Assembly (NCBI GenBank): GCA_038380435.1
Contig: JAWZYU010000013.1
Span: forward strand, 9,685,901 to 9,749,900
Length of the DNA stretch: 64,000 bases
Direction: 5' to 3'
Source: Ryuthela nishihirai
Lineage: Eukaryota; Arthropoda; Arachnida; Araneae; Heptathelidae
Shown here: positions 28,126 through 36,598 of the stretch, piece after piece
Position numbering within the stretch: position 1 is the first letter of the stretch
How the letters are laid out: the number at the start of each line of letters is the position of its first letter
Translations under genes and position numbers: made by a program
Notes under the pieces: model-generated
What the model saw: the letters and a program-made list of their open reading frames with translations, nothing else
What the model was told of the DNA's origin: nothing
Databases searched by the model: none

Positions 28126-28178
28126 TATATATATATAAAATTCCTTCAAAAATTTTGTCTTCTCGGATATTATAAAAA
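28126..28178. promoter_or_regulatory. Bidirectional promoter
   Basis: TATATATATATA at 28126-28137 sits 31 bases or more before the minus-strand ATG at 28095. TATAAAAA at 28171-28178 lies 34 bases before the innexin ATG at 28205. Confidence 0.6.
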
Positions 28179-28204
28179 CCTCTCTCATCCTCTTAAATCA
28201 ACCA

Positions 28205-29263
28205 ATGGATTTATTTACAAAACTGAAAACCTTTTTAAGAACAGACGGAACTATAATCGATAATGGTATTTTTCGATTATATTACAGAGTCACCTGTTCG
28301 ATTCTCTTGGCCTGCAGCATTCTAGTGAGCAGCAAGCAGTACATTGGAGATCCCATCGATTGCCTTCCCCATAATAAAATTCCCACTAGGTTCTTGGATG
28401 CTTACTGTTGGATACACACTACTTTTAGCTTACCCGATTCGTGGAAAAAAAACGTGAGTGTTCAAGTTCCTTATCCGGGAATAGACACTTTTACCGGGAA
28501 AGAAAAAGTCGTGTATCACGCTTATTACCAGTGGGTGTGTTTTGTCCTGTTCCTTCAGGCAATAAGTTTTTACACTCCTAGATATTTTTGGAAAAATATG
28601 GAGGGAGGGAAAATTAAAAACATCATTCTCGGTCTTCATCTCCCCATCTCCAAAGAAGTAGAGACCAACTGCAAGCTATTAGTAAATTACTTAATAATTA
28701 ATGAAAAAAATCATACTTTATATTATTTGTATTATTTTTTCTCTGAAATTTTAAACTTGGTCATCGTAATCGTTCAGATGATTTTAACCAATAATTTTTT
28801 GGGTGGAGAATTTTCGACTTACGGACTAGAAGTCGTTCGTTTTACAGAGTGGGATCAGTCTATAAGATATGACCCAATGGTAAAGGTATTTCCCAGAATA
28901 ACTAAATGCAATTTTTATAACCTGGGTTCGTCTGGTTCGATTCAACGCTACGATACCTTGTGTATTCTTCCCATTAACATAATCAACGAAAAAATTTACA
29001 TTTTTTTATGGTTTTGGTTTATTTTTCTCGCTCTGATTTCTAGTCTTCTCTTAGTTTATCGCCTGTTTGAACTATACATTCACAGGAACGAAAACGTGGG
29101 AAATTTATTCGTGTTTAGCCTATTGAAAAAAAACCTGGATCCACAAAATTATAAGCACGTAGTCGCTCGGTTTAAACAAGAAAGTATAAAATTAAAACAA
29201 TATGAATACATTACAGAAGGAACTCGAGAATTTATTACAAAACGAAGAAAAATCAGTATCTAA
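28205..29263 (+). CDS. Viral innexin (gap-junction protein)
   Basis: A 352-residue four-pass membrane protein, normal innexin length. The family signature YYQWV is at residues 107-111, inside HAYYQWVCFVLFLQAISF, followed by PRYFWKNMEGGKIKN. Each extracellular loop has its two conserved cysteines (Cys53 and Cys68; about Cys236 and Cys252), and the second loop and fourth segment are near-consensus (VFPRITKCNFY, GSSGSIQRYDTLC, NEKIYIFLWFWF). Membrane segments are at about 28-42, 108-126, 173-195 and 260-283. Innexins form gap junctions or single-membrane channels in invertebrates. Viral copies are known from ichnoviruses of parasitoid wasps (vinnexins). It has no intron, and was probably captured from an arthropod host. 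Confidence 0.96.
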   Translation: MDLFTKLKTFLRTDGTIIDNGIFRLYYRVTCSILLACSILVSSKQYIGDPIDCLPHNKIPTRFLDAYCWIHTTFSLPDSWKKNVSVQVPYPGIDTFTGKEKVVYHAYYQWVCFVLFLQAISFYTPRYFWKNMEGGKIKNIILGLHLPISKEVETNCKLLVNYLIINEKNHTLYYLYYFFSEILNLVIVIVQMILTNNFLGGEFSTYGLEVVRFTEWDQSIRYDPMVKVFPRITKCNFYNLGSSGSIQRYDTLCILPINIINEKIYIFLWFWFIFLALISSLLLVYRLFELYIHRNENVGNLFVFSLLKKNLDPQNYKHVVARFKQESIKLKQYEYITEGTREFITKRRKISI

Positions 29264-29498
29264 CGGCGAAAATGCCATTTCTTATTTGAAGGAAAAGCAC
29301 GTTTCAAAACTCATGTTAATTTTAACCACATTCCCCATCACTCTTTTGTCGCTATTAATTTCGATATTAAATATAAGTTCTCTATATATTGTGGTATTTG
29401 TCATTTGTTATGCCATATATCTCTATGTGATTGTCGATCAAAAGATTGACTTTTTATTTAATATAGAGAGGTATATCAGAGAAAAGTATCATGTATGA
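29202..29498 (+). CDS. Small two-pass membrane protein
   Basis: A 98-residue protein from the ATG at 29202, overlapping the innexin 3' end by 62 bases and LEF-4 by 8. A charged helical N-terminus is followed by two hydrophobic segments (about 37-55 and 59-78) and a basic tail. No family is recognised. Its position between innexin and LEF-4, with overlaps on both sides, supports a real viral gene, perhaps a virion envelope protein. Confidence 0.62.
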   Translation: MNTLQKELENLLQNEEKSVSNGENAISYLKEKHVSKLMLILTTFPITLLSLLISILNISSLYIVVFVICYAIYLYVIVDQKIDFLFNIERYIREKYHV

Positions 29499-30633
29499 AT
29501 ACGAATTTCGAAAAATTAAACTGTTTAATTCTGTCGTGGAAGCTATGAACATATTAGCATTTTTAAAGCCTCAATATAGACATTACAGCGTTTATTATTT
29601 CAAATATTTCAGGCAGAGAGACGACATTTGCGAAATTAAAAAGAAGAAAAATCATTTCGCGGTGTATTGCAACGAGGTTTGGTTTAAATTCGTAGAATCT
29701 GTAGAAATACCACATTATCAGTGGTCGAAGCAACAGCACGAAGAATTTGTTTATCTCGTGGGTTTCGATAAAAAATGTTTGGTGATCGAATACCGATGCG
29801 AGATTACCCTACCCCCTTACGATGCTAAATTGGCGATATTTAATAGGAGCGATAGAACTTGTGGGATCTTATTCGAATTGGAAATGGCCACGGCAAAAAC
29901 TAGAAAACTCATTTTGCCTGTGAATTTTGATATGTTATTGCCTTACACTTTTCTATTGAAGAATGTTTTTTCGGCCGGGAGAATACCTCCGTTTAAATTT
30001 TTGCCCAATCGCAGAAAACAGGTGATTAACACGAGTTTGCGGGAAATCCCCCACGCCCTGAAAGCGATCAAGCACGACGGAGTGTTTGGTTTTGTCACCT
30101 GTCACGAAAATTATGCGATTCAAGAGTGGGAAGATCAAATTTCCACCATAATTACGACGAATGATTTATTACCCCATTACGGTTTAGTATTTGCTGCAGA
30201 AAAACTAGGAAACGGCTCGATCGTTCTGCTAGACGTTTATCAAGCCCACGGTTCGCCGGTGTACAGACAAAACGTGAGTCACATTCTCCTAGACTTTTTA
30301 CCCAGTTTGAAAACATCCTTTGAAGTTCAAAAATACAACACTTTTCTCTCTCCTCGAGACGAAATGATATTTCACACGTTGAACGATAAAATATACAAGT
30401 ACAAATCAAAGATCACCATCGATTTATTGTATCAAAATGGATATTTCATAACGGAAAAATGTAAATATCTCCACCGTGGCGGAGAAGCATTGGAAAATGG
30501 TAAAGTGTACGAATGCGAAATTATTTCTTCGACAGAGTTTAAGGTCTTGAAACGAAGAGAAGATAGGTTTATGAGTAACACGAGTAAACAGATCGCCAAT
30601 ATTATGAATGCGGCAGGCATCTCTTACAACTGA
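29491..30633 (+). CDS. lef-4: LEF-4: mRNA capping enzyme / RNA polymerase subunit
   Basis: A 380-residue protein from the ATG at 29491. LEF-4 is the capping subunit of the DNA-directed RNA polymerase of baculoviruses and nudiviruses: RNA 5'-triphosphatase and guanylyltransferase. The nucleotidyl-transfer motif KxDG is in AIKHDGVFG (Lys194 as the GMP acceptor), and the distal basic motif is VLKRREDR (about 351-358). N-terminal acidic pairs IEYRCEIT and ILFELEMATA fit the tunnel-type triphosphatase metal sites. It is shorter than baculovirus forms (about 450-490). VP91 follows directly, and LEF-4 and VP91 also lie near each other in baculoviruses. LEF-8, LEF-9 and P47 are not in the window. Confidence 0.85.
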   Translation: MYEYEFRKIKLFNSVVEAMNILAFLKPQYRHYSVYYFKYFRQRDDICEIKKKKNHFAVYCNEVWFKFVESVEIPHYQWSKQQHEEFVYLVGFDKKCLVIEYRCEITLPPYDAKLAIFNRSDRTCGILFELEMATAKTRKLILPVNFDMLLPYTFLLKNVFSAGRIPPFKFLPNRRKQVINTSLREIPHALKAIKHDGVFGFVTCHENYAIQEWEDQISTIITTNDLLPHYGLVFAAEKLGNGSIVLLDVYQAHGSPVYRQNVSHILLDFLPSLKTSFEVQKYNTFLSPRDEMIFHTLNDKIYKYKSKITIDLLYQNGYFITEKCKYLHRGGEALENGKVYECEIISSTEFKVLKRREDRFMSNTSKQIANIMNAAGISYN

Positions 30634-30749
30634 CGCATTGTTCGAAAACTGTGGGCATTTCGTCGCTTCTTCTAGTCTGTATGGTGAATCTCTTAATCTG
30701 GGGATTCTTACAACAGGGTTGAGTTTTTTTAACCGTTTCTTCTTTCCAG

Positions 30750-33017
30750 ATGTTGCATAATTCCGAATCAAATAAAGTCTTTATGTTAATATTTGTTTTA
30801 GCCATATTTCTCTTGTTATTATACTATTTCATTCTAGTTTATTCTAATGTTACCCCCTATCGACCAGATGCGCCAATTCACAATTTAGTGGATTTAAATC
30901 ACAAGCTATTCGATAAAAAATTTAATTTTATAAGAAATTTAGATCCCGGAGAATACTACAATGAGGAGACGGGAGAGTCGTCTATCACATCCTACAAAAT
31001 TACCGAAAACGGTCCGTTGTTGAGTGTAGACGCTTGGAGAGTTCCTATACCCGAAGGATATTTTTGGAACGGGGACAGAATCAGCAAAATGAATCCCTGT
31101 CGAGGAATGCCAGATGACGAATTAGTTATTGCCGAAGACGTTAGTGATATTTTACCTTTGACAGTCACCGATAACCTTTTTTATTTTCAATGCAAGGACG
31201 ACCGGGTTTTTAAACTGTTGCAGTGTTCCCAAGGGCAAATATTTAACTTGAAAAGTTGCGAGCCCAGAGATATTTGCCTAGATAAACCCGATTTTTACAA
31301 ATATAAATCCAACTTTTCTCAAACTCAATATTACGAATGCATAAATAAAAAAAGCGTTTTGAAAGAGTGCGAAAAGGGTAAAATTTTCAGTGTTAATAGA
31401 TGCGTGACTTTGGGCCCCTGCACTGGTAAATCGGATAAAGAAGCCGTGTTAATAGGTGGTGGCGAACAATACGTTATCTGCAAAGACCAAAAAATTAAAG
31501 AGTACAGAGAATGCGACAAATTCGAATATTTTAATATAAAGTTAAACACTTGTGTGGAATCCACTTGCAAGAATGCAAAAGACGGGCTTCGAATTTCCCT
31601 TACTAAAACATACAAGAATTTGCGTTACATTTATGGCTATATGGAATGTAAAGATGAAGTACCTATTGAAAAAATTAAATGTCCCAAAGAATGGGACCGT
31701 TACGATTTTCGACCTCCCGTAAATTTAAGTTTCTTCAAGCAACAGGTGTTTGAAAATGGTGTTTGCGTAGATCCAGTATTTTGCAAGACCTTATTGCCAA
31801 TTAATCGTGTAATTCTTGCCGGAAGTTCTTGGAGAAAGAGAGCGCCACATTCCATACAGGCCGAAATCAGAGATAGATTAGAAGCCCACACTTGCGGTGA
31901 CCAGTTGAATATCGTCGAATACGAATTGAAAGATGACGAAATCGTAGACGAAAATACGTTGAAAGTCATCAATCAATGTCAAACTGGAGTGAGAGTTGCA
32001 CCAGTTCGCGACATTACAAAGTATTACGATTGTAGAGATAAAGTTACAAAGAGTTGTCAAGGCGCAAATGAATATTTTGACATACTGAAACGCGAATGTT
32101 TACCCAAGATAAAATGGGGCCACGAAATAAATAATTTACCGGTGTTTAAATTTAATAACTTATTGGAGAATTGGTACCTTCCTAGATCTTACCTCTCTGC
32201 CAGCGTACCACAATGTAATCCCCAGACAGAGACTCTCAAAAGTAATTACAACGTTTGCGTGGAAAACGAATGTCTCAAGTACCCCTTTCTAACAGAAATT
32301 AAGTTTGGAGCAATTAAAATAGATGATGAGTTCGAGTGCCATTACCACGAGGGCAAAATCAAGCGCAGAAAGTACGTTAGGAAATCGAAACCCTACACGC
32401 TAGACTATTATTCGCAATCGTTTAGAATAAAACCCATTCCTTGCGTTCCAGGCAGTAAAATATTTTCAGGAATCACCCTGTTAGACTCTACCATTTTCAC
32501 CACCTGTGAAAAAGAACAGCCTTTCGTTTTTTGTCCGTCCAGTTCTACGACCTCCATAGAAAAACACGGTCACTCATGGATGTGCAATAAGGTCGACGAT
32601 ATTTATCCCCTAAATATACCTCCAGACACCGAGTATACTTATTATCTCAGTGACTTGGGTTATTTTAAAATGACAAAGGATACGACCGTGTATGCTAATA
32701 ATGATAAGAAGAGCAAATTACTTGCAGATACGAAATTCACTCAGGCTAATCTACTTAGCAGTAAATGGAGTGAAAAGGGCATATTGAATAAAATTAAGGC
32801 AGACAGACCATTTACCGTGTACAAGGAAAATTTTGTCTCAAATCCACTGTCACATTACATCGAGGGAGATAAACCTAAATTTACCAGTAAGGGAAAAAGT
32901 TATCTTCATAAATTAGCGGGCATAACCGATAAAGACGTGGAAGTGCATTCCTACGGAATCGAAGAATATGTTTCCGATTTCATTACCGATAAAGTCGTAC
33001 AAAAAATCAAATCTTAA
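30750..33017 (+). CDS. vp91: VP91 / PIF-8 virion protein
   Basis: A 755-residue protein from the ATG at 30750. An N-terminal membrane anchor (about 8-30) is followed by YRPDAPIHNLVDLN and a long Cys-rich ectodomain with several chitin-binding peritrophin-A-like modules (C...C spacing in FYFQCKDDRVFKLLQCSQGQ, YYECINKKS...CEKGK, CQTGVRVAP...YYDCRDK). VP91 (also called PIF-8) is a core nucleocapsid/envelope protein of this virus class and part of the per os entry complex. Length and layout match the family (about 700-850). It follows LEF-4 after 116 bases, and its stop overlaps the convergent gene by 11 bases. Confidence 0.88.
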   Translation: MLHNSESNKVFMLIFVLAIFLLLLYYFILVYSNVTPYRPDAPIHNLVDLNHKLFDKKFNFIRNLDPGEYYNEETGESSITSYKITENGPLLSVDAWRVPIPEGYFWNGDRISKMNPCRGMPDDELVIAEDVSDILPLTVTDNLFYFQCKDDRVFKLLQCSQGQIFNLKSCEPRDICLDKPDFYKYKSNFSQTQYYECINKKSVLKECEKGKIFSVNRCVTLGPCTGKSDKEAVLIGGGEQYVICKDQKIKEYRECDKFEYFNIKLNTCVESTCKNAKDGLRISLTKTYKNLRYIYGYMECKDEVPIEKIKCPKEWDRYDFRPPVNLSFFKQQVFENGVCVDPVFCKTLLPINRVILAGSSWRKRAPHSIQAEIRDRLEAHTCGDQLNIVEYELKDDEIVDENTLKVINQCQTGVRVAPVRDITKYYDCRDKVTKSCQGANEYFDILKRECLPKIKWGHEINNLPVFKFNNLLENWYLPRSYLSASVPQCNPQTETLKSNYNVCVENECLKYPFLTEIKFGAIKIDDEFECHYHEGKIKRRKYVRKSKPYTLDYYSQSFRIKPIPCVPGSKIFSGITLLDSTIFTTCEKEQPFVFCPSSSTTSIEKHGHSWMCNKVDDIYPLNIPPDTEYTYYLSDLGYFKMTKDTTVYANNDKKSKLLADTKFTQANLLSSKWSEKGILNKIKADRPFTVYKENFVSNPLSHYIEGDKPKFTSKGKSYLHKLAGITDKDVEVHSYGIEEYVSDFITDKVVQKIKS

Positions 33018-34005
33018 AGTGTTCCTGAGCTAAAGCATTCAATATGTGGGTGACATATTTACTCATTGCGGTCATTTGGTTAGTCATCGAATAATACATG
33101 GGGTTGGGAATTTGTAAAGGACTCTGTTTATTAATTTCTTCTTGAACCAGATAGGCTATACATTGTAATTCGTCGGGCCCAGAATCTAAATTAGACTGGT
33201 AAACAGCAAATGCCTTTTGCAAAGACTCGTCCGATATTAATTTTAAGAGATAGGGAGATACTATCGTGGAATGCAAAAGTTTACCAATAACGCTGCTTAT
33301 CATGTTGAAAACGGAATTGAAGGCCAAGTACGATTTCTTTTGTAGTTCACAATGAACGCAGGTTTTAACTATGCTATAAGCTTTTAAAAATCCCTCTCTG
33401 TTATCTGGAATGTTTATGTCTCTAATTATCTTCTTACTGAGTGGCAACTGTTCCAAAACTTTTTTGAAGTAACAACAATAATATTTCAGTTTTGTTTCTT
33501 CCAAATCCTGTTGCAAATTCGCATTTGATTGATTACACTTGTTTGTAATTTCTTTTAATAGTTGAATATCGGTATGTTTGCTTTCCTCAGGGCGTATTAT
33601 CCCAAGTACGTTCTCATAGCTTTCATTGCTTTGGCTTTCGTGGCTTTGGCTTTCGTGAATTTCGTGGCTTTGGCGGCTTTCATTGCTTTGGCTTTCATTG
33701 CTTTGGCTTTCATTTTGTTCTTCAACATTTTCAACATTTTGCTGACTTTGTCGGTCTTGTAGGTTTTGCTCAACGTGTTGGCCTTGTTTAATTTCCTCAA
33801 TCCCCGTATTATTTTGTTCAATTTCCCGTTTAACTTTTTCATTGTAATTTTGGTCATCACAGCTTGATTCATCGTATGACTCACTTTTCTCGTAACCGGT
33901 TGTTACGTAATTCTTAAACGTATATAATGGTGTTGTTTCTGGCCACTCTTCAAGTAACTTTGTTCTTTTGTTAGACCTTGAACTATTTTTAAGTTCACGT
34001 TTCAT
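33007..34005 (-). CDS. Hypothetical protein with NESQS repeats
   Basis: A 332-residue protein from the ATG at 34005. The N-terminal half is hydrophilic and disordered (Gln, Asn, Ser, Glu), with repeats of the type SNESQSHES at residues about 100-130. The C-terminal half is helical and looks folded (YYCCYFKKVLEQLPLSKKIIRD, VFNMISSVIGKLLHSTIVSP), with CVHCELQ that may bind metal. Not recognised. It is convergent with VP91 (11-base overlap of stops) and divergent from the dUTPase gene with only 16 bases between start codons, so the two share a very compact promoter. Confidence 0.65.
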   Translation of the reverse strand: MKRELKNSSRSNKRTKLLEEWPETTPLYTFKNYVTTGYEKSESYDESSCDDQNYNEKVKREIEQNNTGIEEIKQGQHVEQNLQDRQSQQNVENVEEQNESQSNESQSNESRQSHEIHESQSHESQSNESYENVLGIIRPEESKHTDIQLLKEITNKCNQSNANLQQDLEETKLKYYCCYFKKVLEQLPLSKKIIRDINIPDNREGFLKAYSIVKTCVHCELQKKSYLAFNSVFNMISSVIGKLLHSTIVSPYLLKLISDESLQKAFAVYQSNLDSGPDELQCIAYLVQEEINKQSPLQIPNPMYYSMTNQMTAMSKYVTHILNALAQEHFKI

Positions 34006-34021
34006 GCTTTACTTTCTTTAG

Positions 34022-34519
34022 ATGATTTTGAAATATATTCTACTTTCTAAAAATGCTATTCCACCCAAGAAATTCAATAAATATGCAGCGGGCTATGACC
34101 TTTACAGTGCCTCAGACGTTGAAATATTAGCCAAAGGTAAAGCACTCATTCCCACCGATATTGCATTGTTAATACCGGCTAATCACTACGGTCGCATTGC
34201 ATCCACTCTGGCCTCGAATATACACATTGGATCTGATATAATAGATACTAATTATACCGAAAATATTCAAATTTTACTGTTTAACTTTGGCAGTGAATCG
34301 TTTGTGGTGTCAAAGGGACAGAGAATAGCACAACTGATTATTGAAGAGATTGCTCATCCCGTGACCTTACAACAAGTGACTTCTTTCAAGACAAAAGGGG
34401 TCACATTTGATGATAAAAACGTAATATTTTACACGCCTTACGAAAAAAGAGATTGGTATTCTGTTCACGAATTAAGCAAGTATGGTGAAGAGAAGGCGAT
34501 TAGCGGCAATGACGTGTAA
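34022..34519 (+). CDS. dUTPase-like protein lacking motif 5
   Basis: A 165-residue protein from the ATG at 34022 with the trimeric dUTPase fold pattern. Motif 1 is AAGYDLYSA (22-30), motif 3 is a changed GSDIIDTNY (70-78, keeping the catalytic-type Asp75), and motif 4 is KGQRIAQLI (98-106). Motif 2 is altered (GRIASTLA instead of the usual Arg-Ser-Gly core), and the C-terminal glycine-rich, phenylalanine-bearing motif 5 is missing; residues 122-131 do not match it. dUTPases hydrolyse dUTP to keep uracil out of DNA. With motif 5 absent and motif 2 changed, this copy may be inactive or have another role. Its stop overlaps the next ATG. Confidence 0.82.
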   Translation: MILKYILLSKNAIPPKKFNKYAAGYDLYSASDVEILAKGKALIPTDIALLIPANHYGRIASTLASNIHIGSDIIDTNYTENIQILLFNFGSESFVVSKGQRIAQLIIEEIAHPVTLQQVTSFKTKGVTFDDKNVIFYTPYEKRDWYSVHELSKYGEEKAISGNDV

Positions 34520-35621
34520 TTATAAAAATAGGAAGATTGCAAAATTACTCTCGAAAGAAAGTAGTTCAGATGAAGAGGAAAAAGTGGTCAGTTATTTATC
34601 GAGTAACAGGTATAGTGGAAGTTCTGAATCAGAAGATGAAACATTTGACTCCTTAAATTGTTCGGAAGAAAGTTTCGAAAACCTTAGCTTTTTCAGTGAT
34701 GATGAAATTTTGCCAAGTACTTGTACAGAGGCAAGTGCTTGTACAGAGGCAAGTACTACTGGACCTTTGACAAGTGCTTGTACAGAGACAAGTGCTTGTA
34801 CAGAGACAAGTGCTTGTACGGAGGCAAGTGCTAATGGACCTTTGACAAGTGCCTCTAAAGAAATCAACTGGCCTGTGACAAGTCCTAATGAACCTGTGAC
34901 AAGCCCTAATGAACTCTTTACAAGTCCTAATGAACTCTTTACAAGTCCTAATGAACTCTTTACAAGTCCTAATGAACCTGTGACAAGCTCTAATGAACCT
35001 GTGACAAGTCCTAATGAGCCTGTGACAAGTCCCAATGAACCTGTGACAAGTCCCAATGAACTTGTGACAAGTCCTAATGAACCTGGGACAAGTCCCAATG
35101 AACTTGTGACAAGTCCTAATGAACTTGTGACAAGCCCTAATGAACTTGTGACAAGTCCTTTTACTATAATATTCGAAACTACAGATGATACCCACGTTGA
35201 AGAACCATTAGATTTATCAAGTTTTGTCTGTCAAACTGGATCTATTCCCTTAAAGGTATCTCTTTCTCATCCTTCCAAGTATAATATCATCCACTTAGTA
35301 GATATAATTACCTCTCATCCCGCAAAAATTACAGTTACCAATCAACTTATTAATAAAAATGAGAACTATAAGGCAAATATTACAATTACTGATGAAAACA
35401 ATAAACTTTTGCCGGCAGAAGTAAGTATTACGGGGAAAAAATATCGTGCGCCGTTTGATTTATATTCTATTGCTCAAATTTTTAATATATTATTACCCGC
35501 AGTTATTGTTGTTAAGGTACGTAGAGACACTGTACAATTTAAAATTTCCAATGATTCCCAAATGTTTATTCAAGTGAATAATTTAAATAATAGAATACGT
35601 GTATCTCTTTCGACTGTTTGA
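34509..35621 (+). CDS. Hypothetical protein with VTSPNEP repeats
   Basis: A 370-residue protein if started at the ATG at 34509, which overlaps the dUTPase stop (ATGACGTGTAA); an in-frame ATG at 34482 would add nine residues. A Ser/Asp/Glu-rich head (SSSDEEEKVVSYL) is followed by ACTEAS units, then about 17 copies of a seven-residue unit VTSPNEP/LFTSPNE, encoded by a 21-base repeat. The C-terminal ~150 residues look folded, with beta-strand character (KYNIIHLVDIITSHPAKITV, AVIVVKVRRDTVQFKI). The family is unknown. The repeats are rich in Ser/Thr-Pro sites and probably disordered. Confidence 0.65.
   Translation: MTCNYKNRKIAKLLSKESSSDEEEKVVSYLSSNRYSGSSESEDETFDSLNCSEESFENLSFFSDDEILPSTCTEASACTEASTTGPLTSACTETSACTETSACTEASANGPLTSASKEINWPVTSPNEPVTSPNELFTSPNELFTSPNELFTSPNEPVTSSNEPVTSPNEPVTSPNEPVTSPNELVTSPNEPGTSPNELVTSPNELVTSPNELVTSPFTIIFETTDDTHVEEPLDLSSFVCQTGSIPLKVSLSHPSKYNIIHLVDIITSHPAKITVTNQLINKNENYKANITITDENNKLLPAEVSITGKKYRAPFDLYSIAQIFNILLPAVIVVKVRRDTVQFKISNDSQMFIQVNNLNNRIRVSLSTV
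34880..35158 (+). repeat. 21-base coding tandem repeat
   Basis: Units of the form ACAAGTCCTAATGAACCTGTG repeat in frame about 13-14 times in the gene at 34509, with variants CTCTTT and CTTGTG. Confidence 0.9.
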
Positions 35622-35631
35622 TTCTAGAATT

Positions 35632-35646
35632 GCTATATATATATAA
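35632..35646 (+). promoter_or_regulatory. TATA box (TATATATATATAAGA)
   Basis: It lies about 20-33 bases before the ATG at 35665 and directly after the previous gene's stop. Confidence 0.5.
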
Positions 35647-35664
35647 GAGTAATATGAGAAGTAA

Positions 35665-35970
35665 ATGTTTTTTCTAATATTATTATTGTTCACTGAAAAT
35701 GTATTTGCTAATTCATTTTGTTGCACATTTGAACGGGATTGTAAAGTTACACGTTCTTTGAGTAACGGAGAAGGACTCAATATGTTTAACGGAGAAGTGT
35801 TCTTTATTGATAAAGGTCAAGTGTGTGTTAATTACACGAATGAGAGATTGATGTATTTAGAATCATTGGATAGATATTTGGTGCTGTCATTAAATGAATA
35901 TATAAGATTAAAATTAATGTCTTTTTATTTACTTGTAATGAAACAAAAAAAGATGATGTTACGTAAATAA
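35665..35970 (+). CDS. Small secreted protein with FCCxFE motif, paralogue A
   Basis: A 101-residue protein with a clear signal peptide (MFFLILLLFTENVFA) whose predicted cleavage leaves NSFCCTFERDC. It matches the protein at 36215 in the signal peptide, the N-x-FCC-x-FE motif, a VCVNYTNERL versus VCVSTPNKEL block and an IRLKLMSFYLL versus IKLRLLSFFIM helix. It ends earlier than its partner with a Lys-rich tail. Function unknown; probably secreted or on virions, with a disulphide-bonded fold. Confidence 0.65.
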   Translation: MFFLILLLFTENVFANSFCCTFERDCKVTRSLSNGEGLNMFNGEVFFIDKGQVCVNYTNERLMYLESLDRYLVLSLNEYIRLKLMSFYLLVMKQKKMMLRK

Positions 35971-36035
35971 AAACCTTTTATATGTATTTTGTTCCTTTTT
36001 ATTGATTTGGAGGGGGGGGATGAAAATAAGAAGAC

Positions 36036-36206
36036 ATGTATTGTACTAGATGTAAAACCAAAACGAATACAAAAAATTTTTATTACACTTATAATAAGAA
36101 TAGTAGAATATTAATAGCGGGAAATTGTGTTTCCTGCGGTGTTAAAAAACAACAATTCGTACCGCGACAATTTGTATATAAGGGCCCCGATATAATTGAG
36201 GAATAA
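36036..36206 (+). CDS. Small zinc-ribbon protein (DUF5679-like)
   Basis: A 56-residue protein from the ATG at 36036 to the TAA at 36204-36206. The sequence starts MYCTRCKTKT and has NCVSCGVKKQQFV near the middle, giving two CxxC knuckles about 30 residues apart. This pattern, Y-C-x2-C-K-x-K-T ... G-x-C-x2-C-G-x-K-K, is like the short zinc-ribbon domain (DUF5679 type) found as tiny proteins or appendages in many DNA viruses. It lies between the two secreted paralogues on the same strand. Its role in viruses is unknown; nucleic-acid or protein binding is likely. Confidence 0.7.
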   Translation: MYCTRCKTKTNTKNFYYTYNKNSRILIAGNCVSCGVKKQQFVPRQFVYKGPDIIEE

Positions 36207-36214
36207 CACAGATC

Positions 36215-36598
36215 ATGTTTTTATTATTACTTGTTGGCGGTGCATTGGCTAATCCATTTTGTTGCGTGTTTGAAGAGAATAAAGATTTAAGACAGAGTTG
36301 TGCGGATACCTATACACCCAAAAGTTCTTTACAGGGTATGATTAGATCTAATCTGGTCACTAGTAACGCAGATGTTTTTTACACGAGCAAAGATCAAGAA
36401 ACCACTAAAGTATGCGTCAGTACTCCAAATAAGGAACTGATAAAATTAAGATTGCTTTCATTTTTTATTATGAACAAATATTATAATCTAAGACCAGAAT
36501 TTCTAGTGAATCAAATAAGTAAAGATATGGTTAAAATTTCGTATCAGAATATGGAACCTAGCTTCTTGAGACTCGAAATGGACACTCTCTGCTGCTAA
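36215..36598 (+). CDS. Small secreted protein with FCCxFE motif, paralogue B
   Basis: A 127-residue protein from the ATG at 36215, nine bases after the zinc-ribbon stop. The signal peptide MFLLLLVGGALA is followed by NPFCCVFE. It has cysteines at the N-terminus, in SCADTY and VCVS, and a terminal Cys-Cys pair. It is a paralogue of the protein at 35665. The last codons (asp-thr-leu-cys-cys, stop) lie in the first unit of a tandem repeat that continues for about 360 bases downstream, so the C-terminus may have been changed by repeat expansion. Confidence 0.68.
   Translation: MFLLLLVGGALANPFCCVFEENKDLRQSCADTYTPKSSLQGMIRSNLVTSNADVFYTSKDQETTKVCVSTPNKELIKLRLLSFFIMNKYYNLRPEFLVNQISKDMVKISYQNMEPSFLRLEMDTLCC

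Noticed and set aside
33562..33884. Ala/Leu- and Lys/Ala-rich frames over the NESQS region
   Set aside because: Out-of-phase readings of the repeat in the 33007-34005 gene.
34592..35195. Two long antisense frames opposite the VTSPNEP repeat gene
   Set aside because: Stop-free only because the 21-base unit lacks stops in those phases; the sense frame has a folded C-terminal domain and an ATG coupled to the dUTPase stop.
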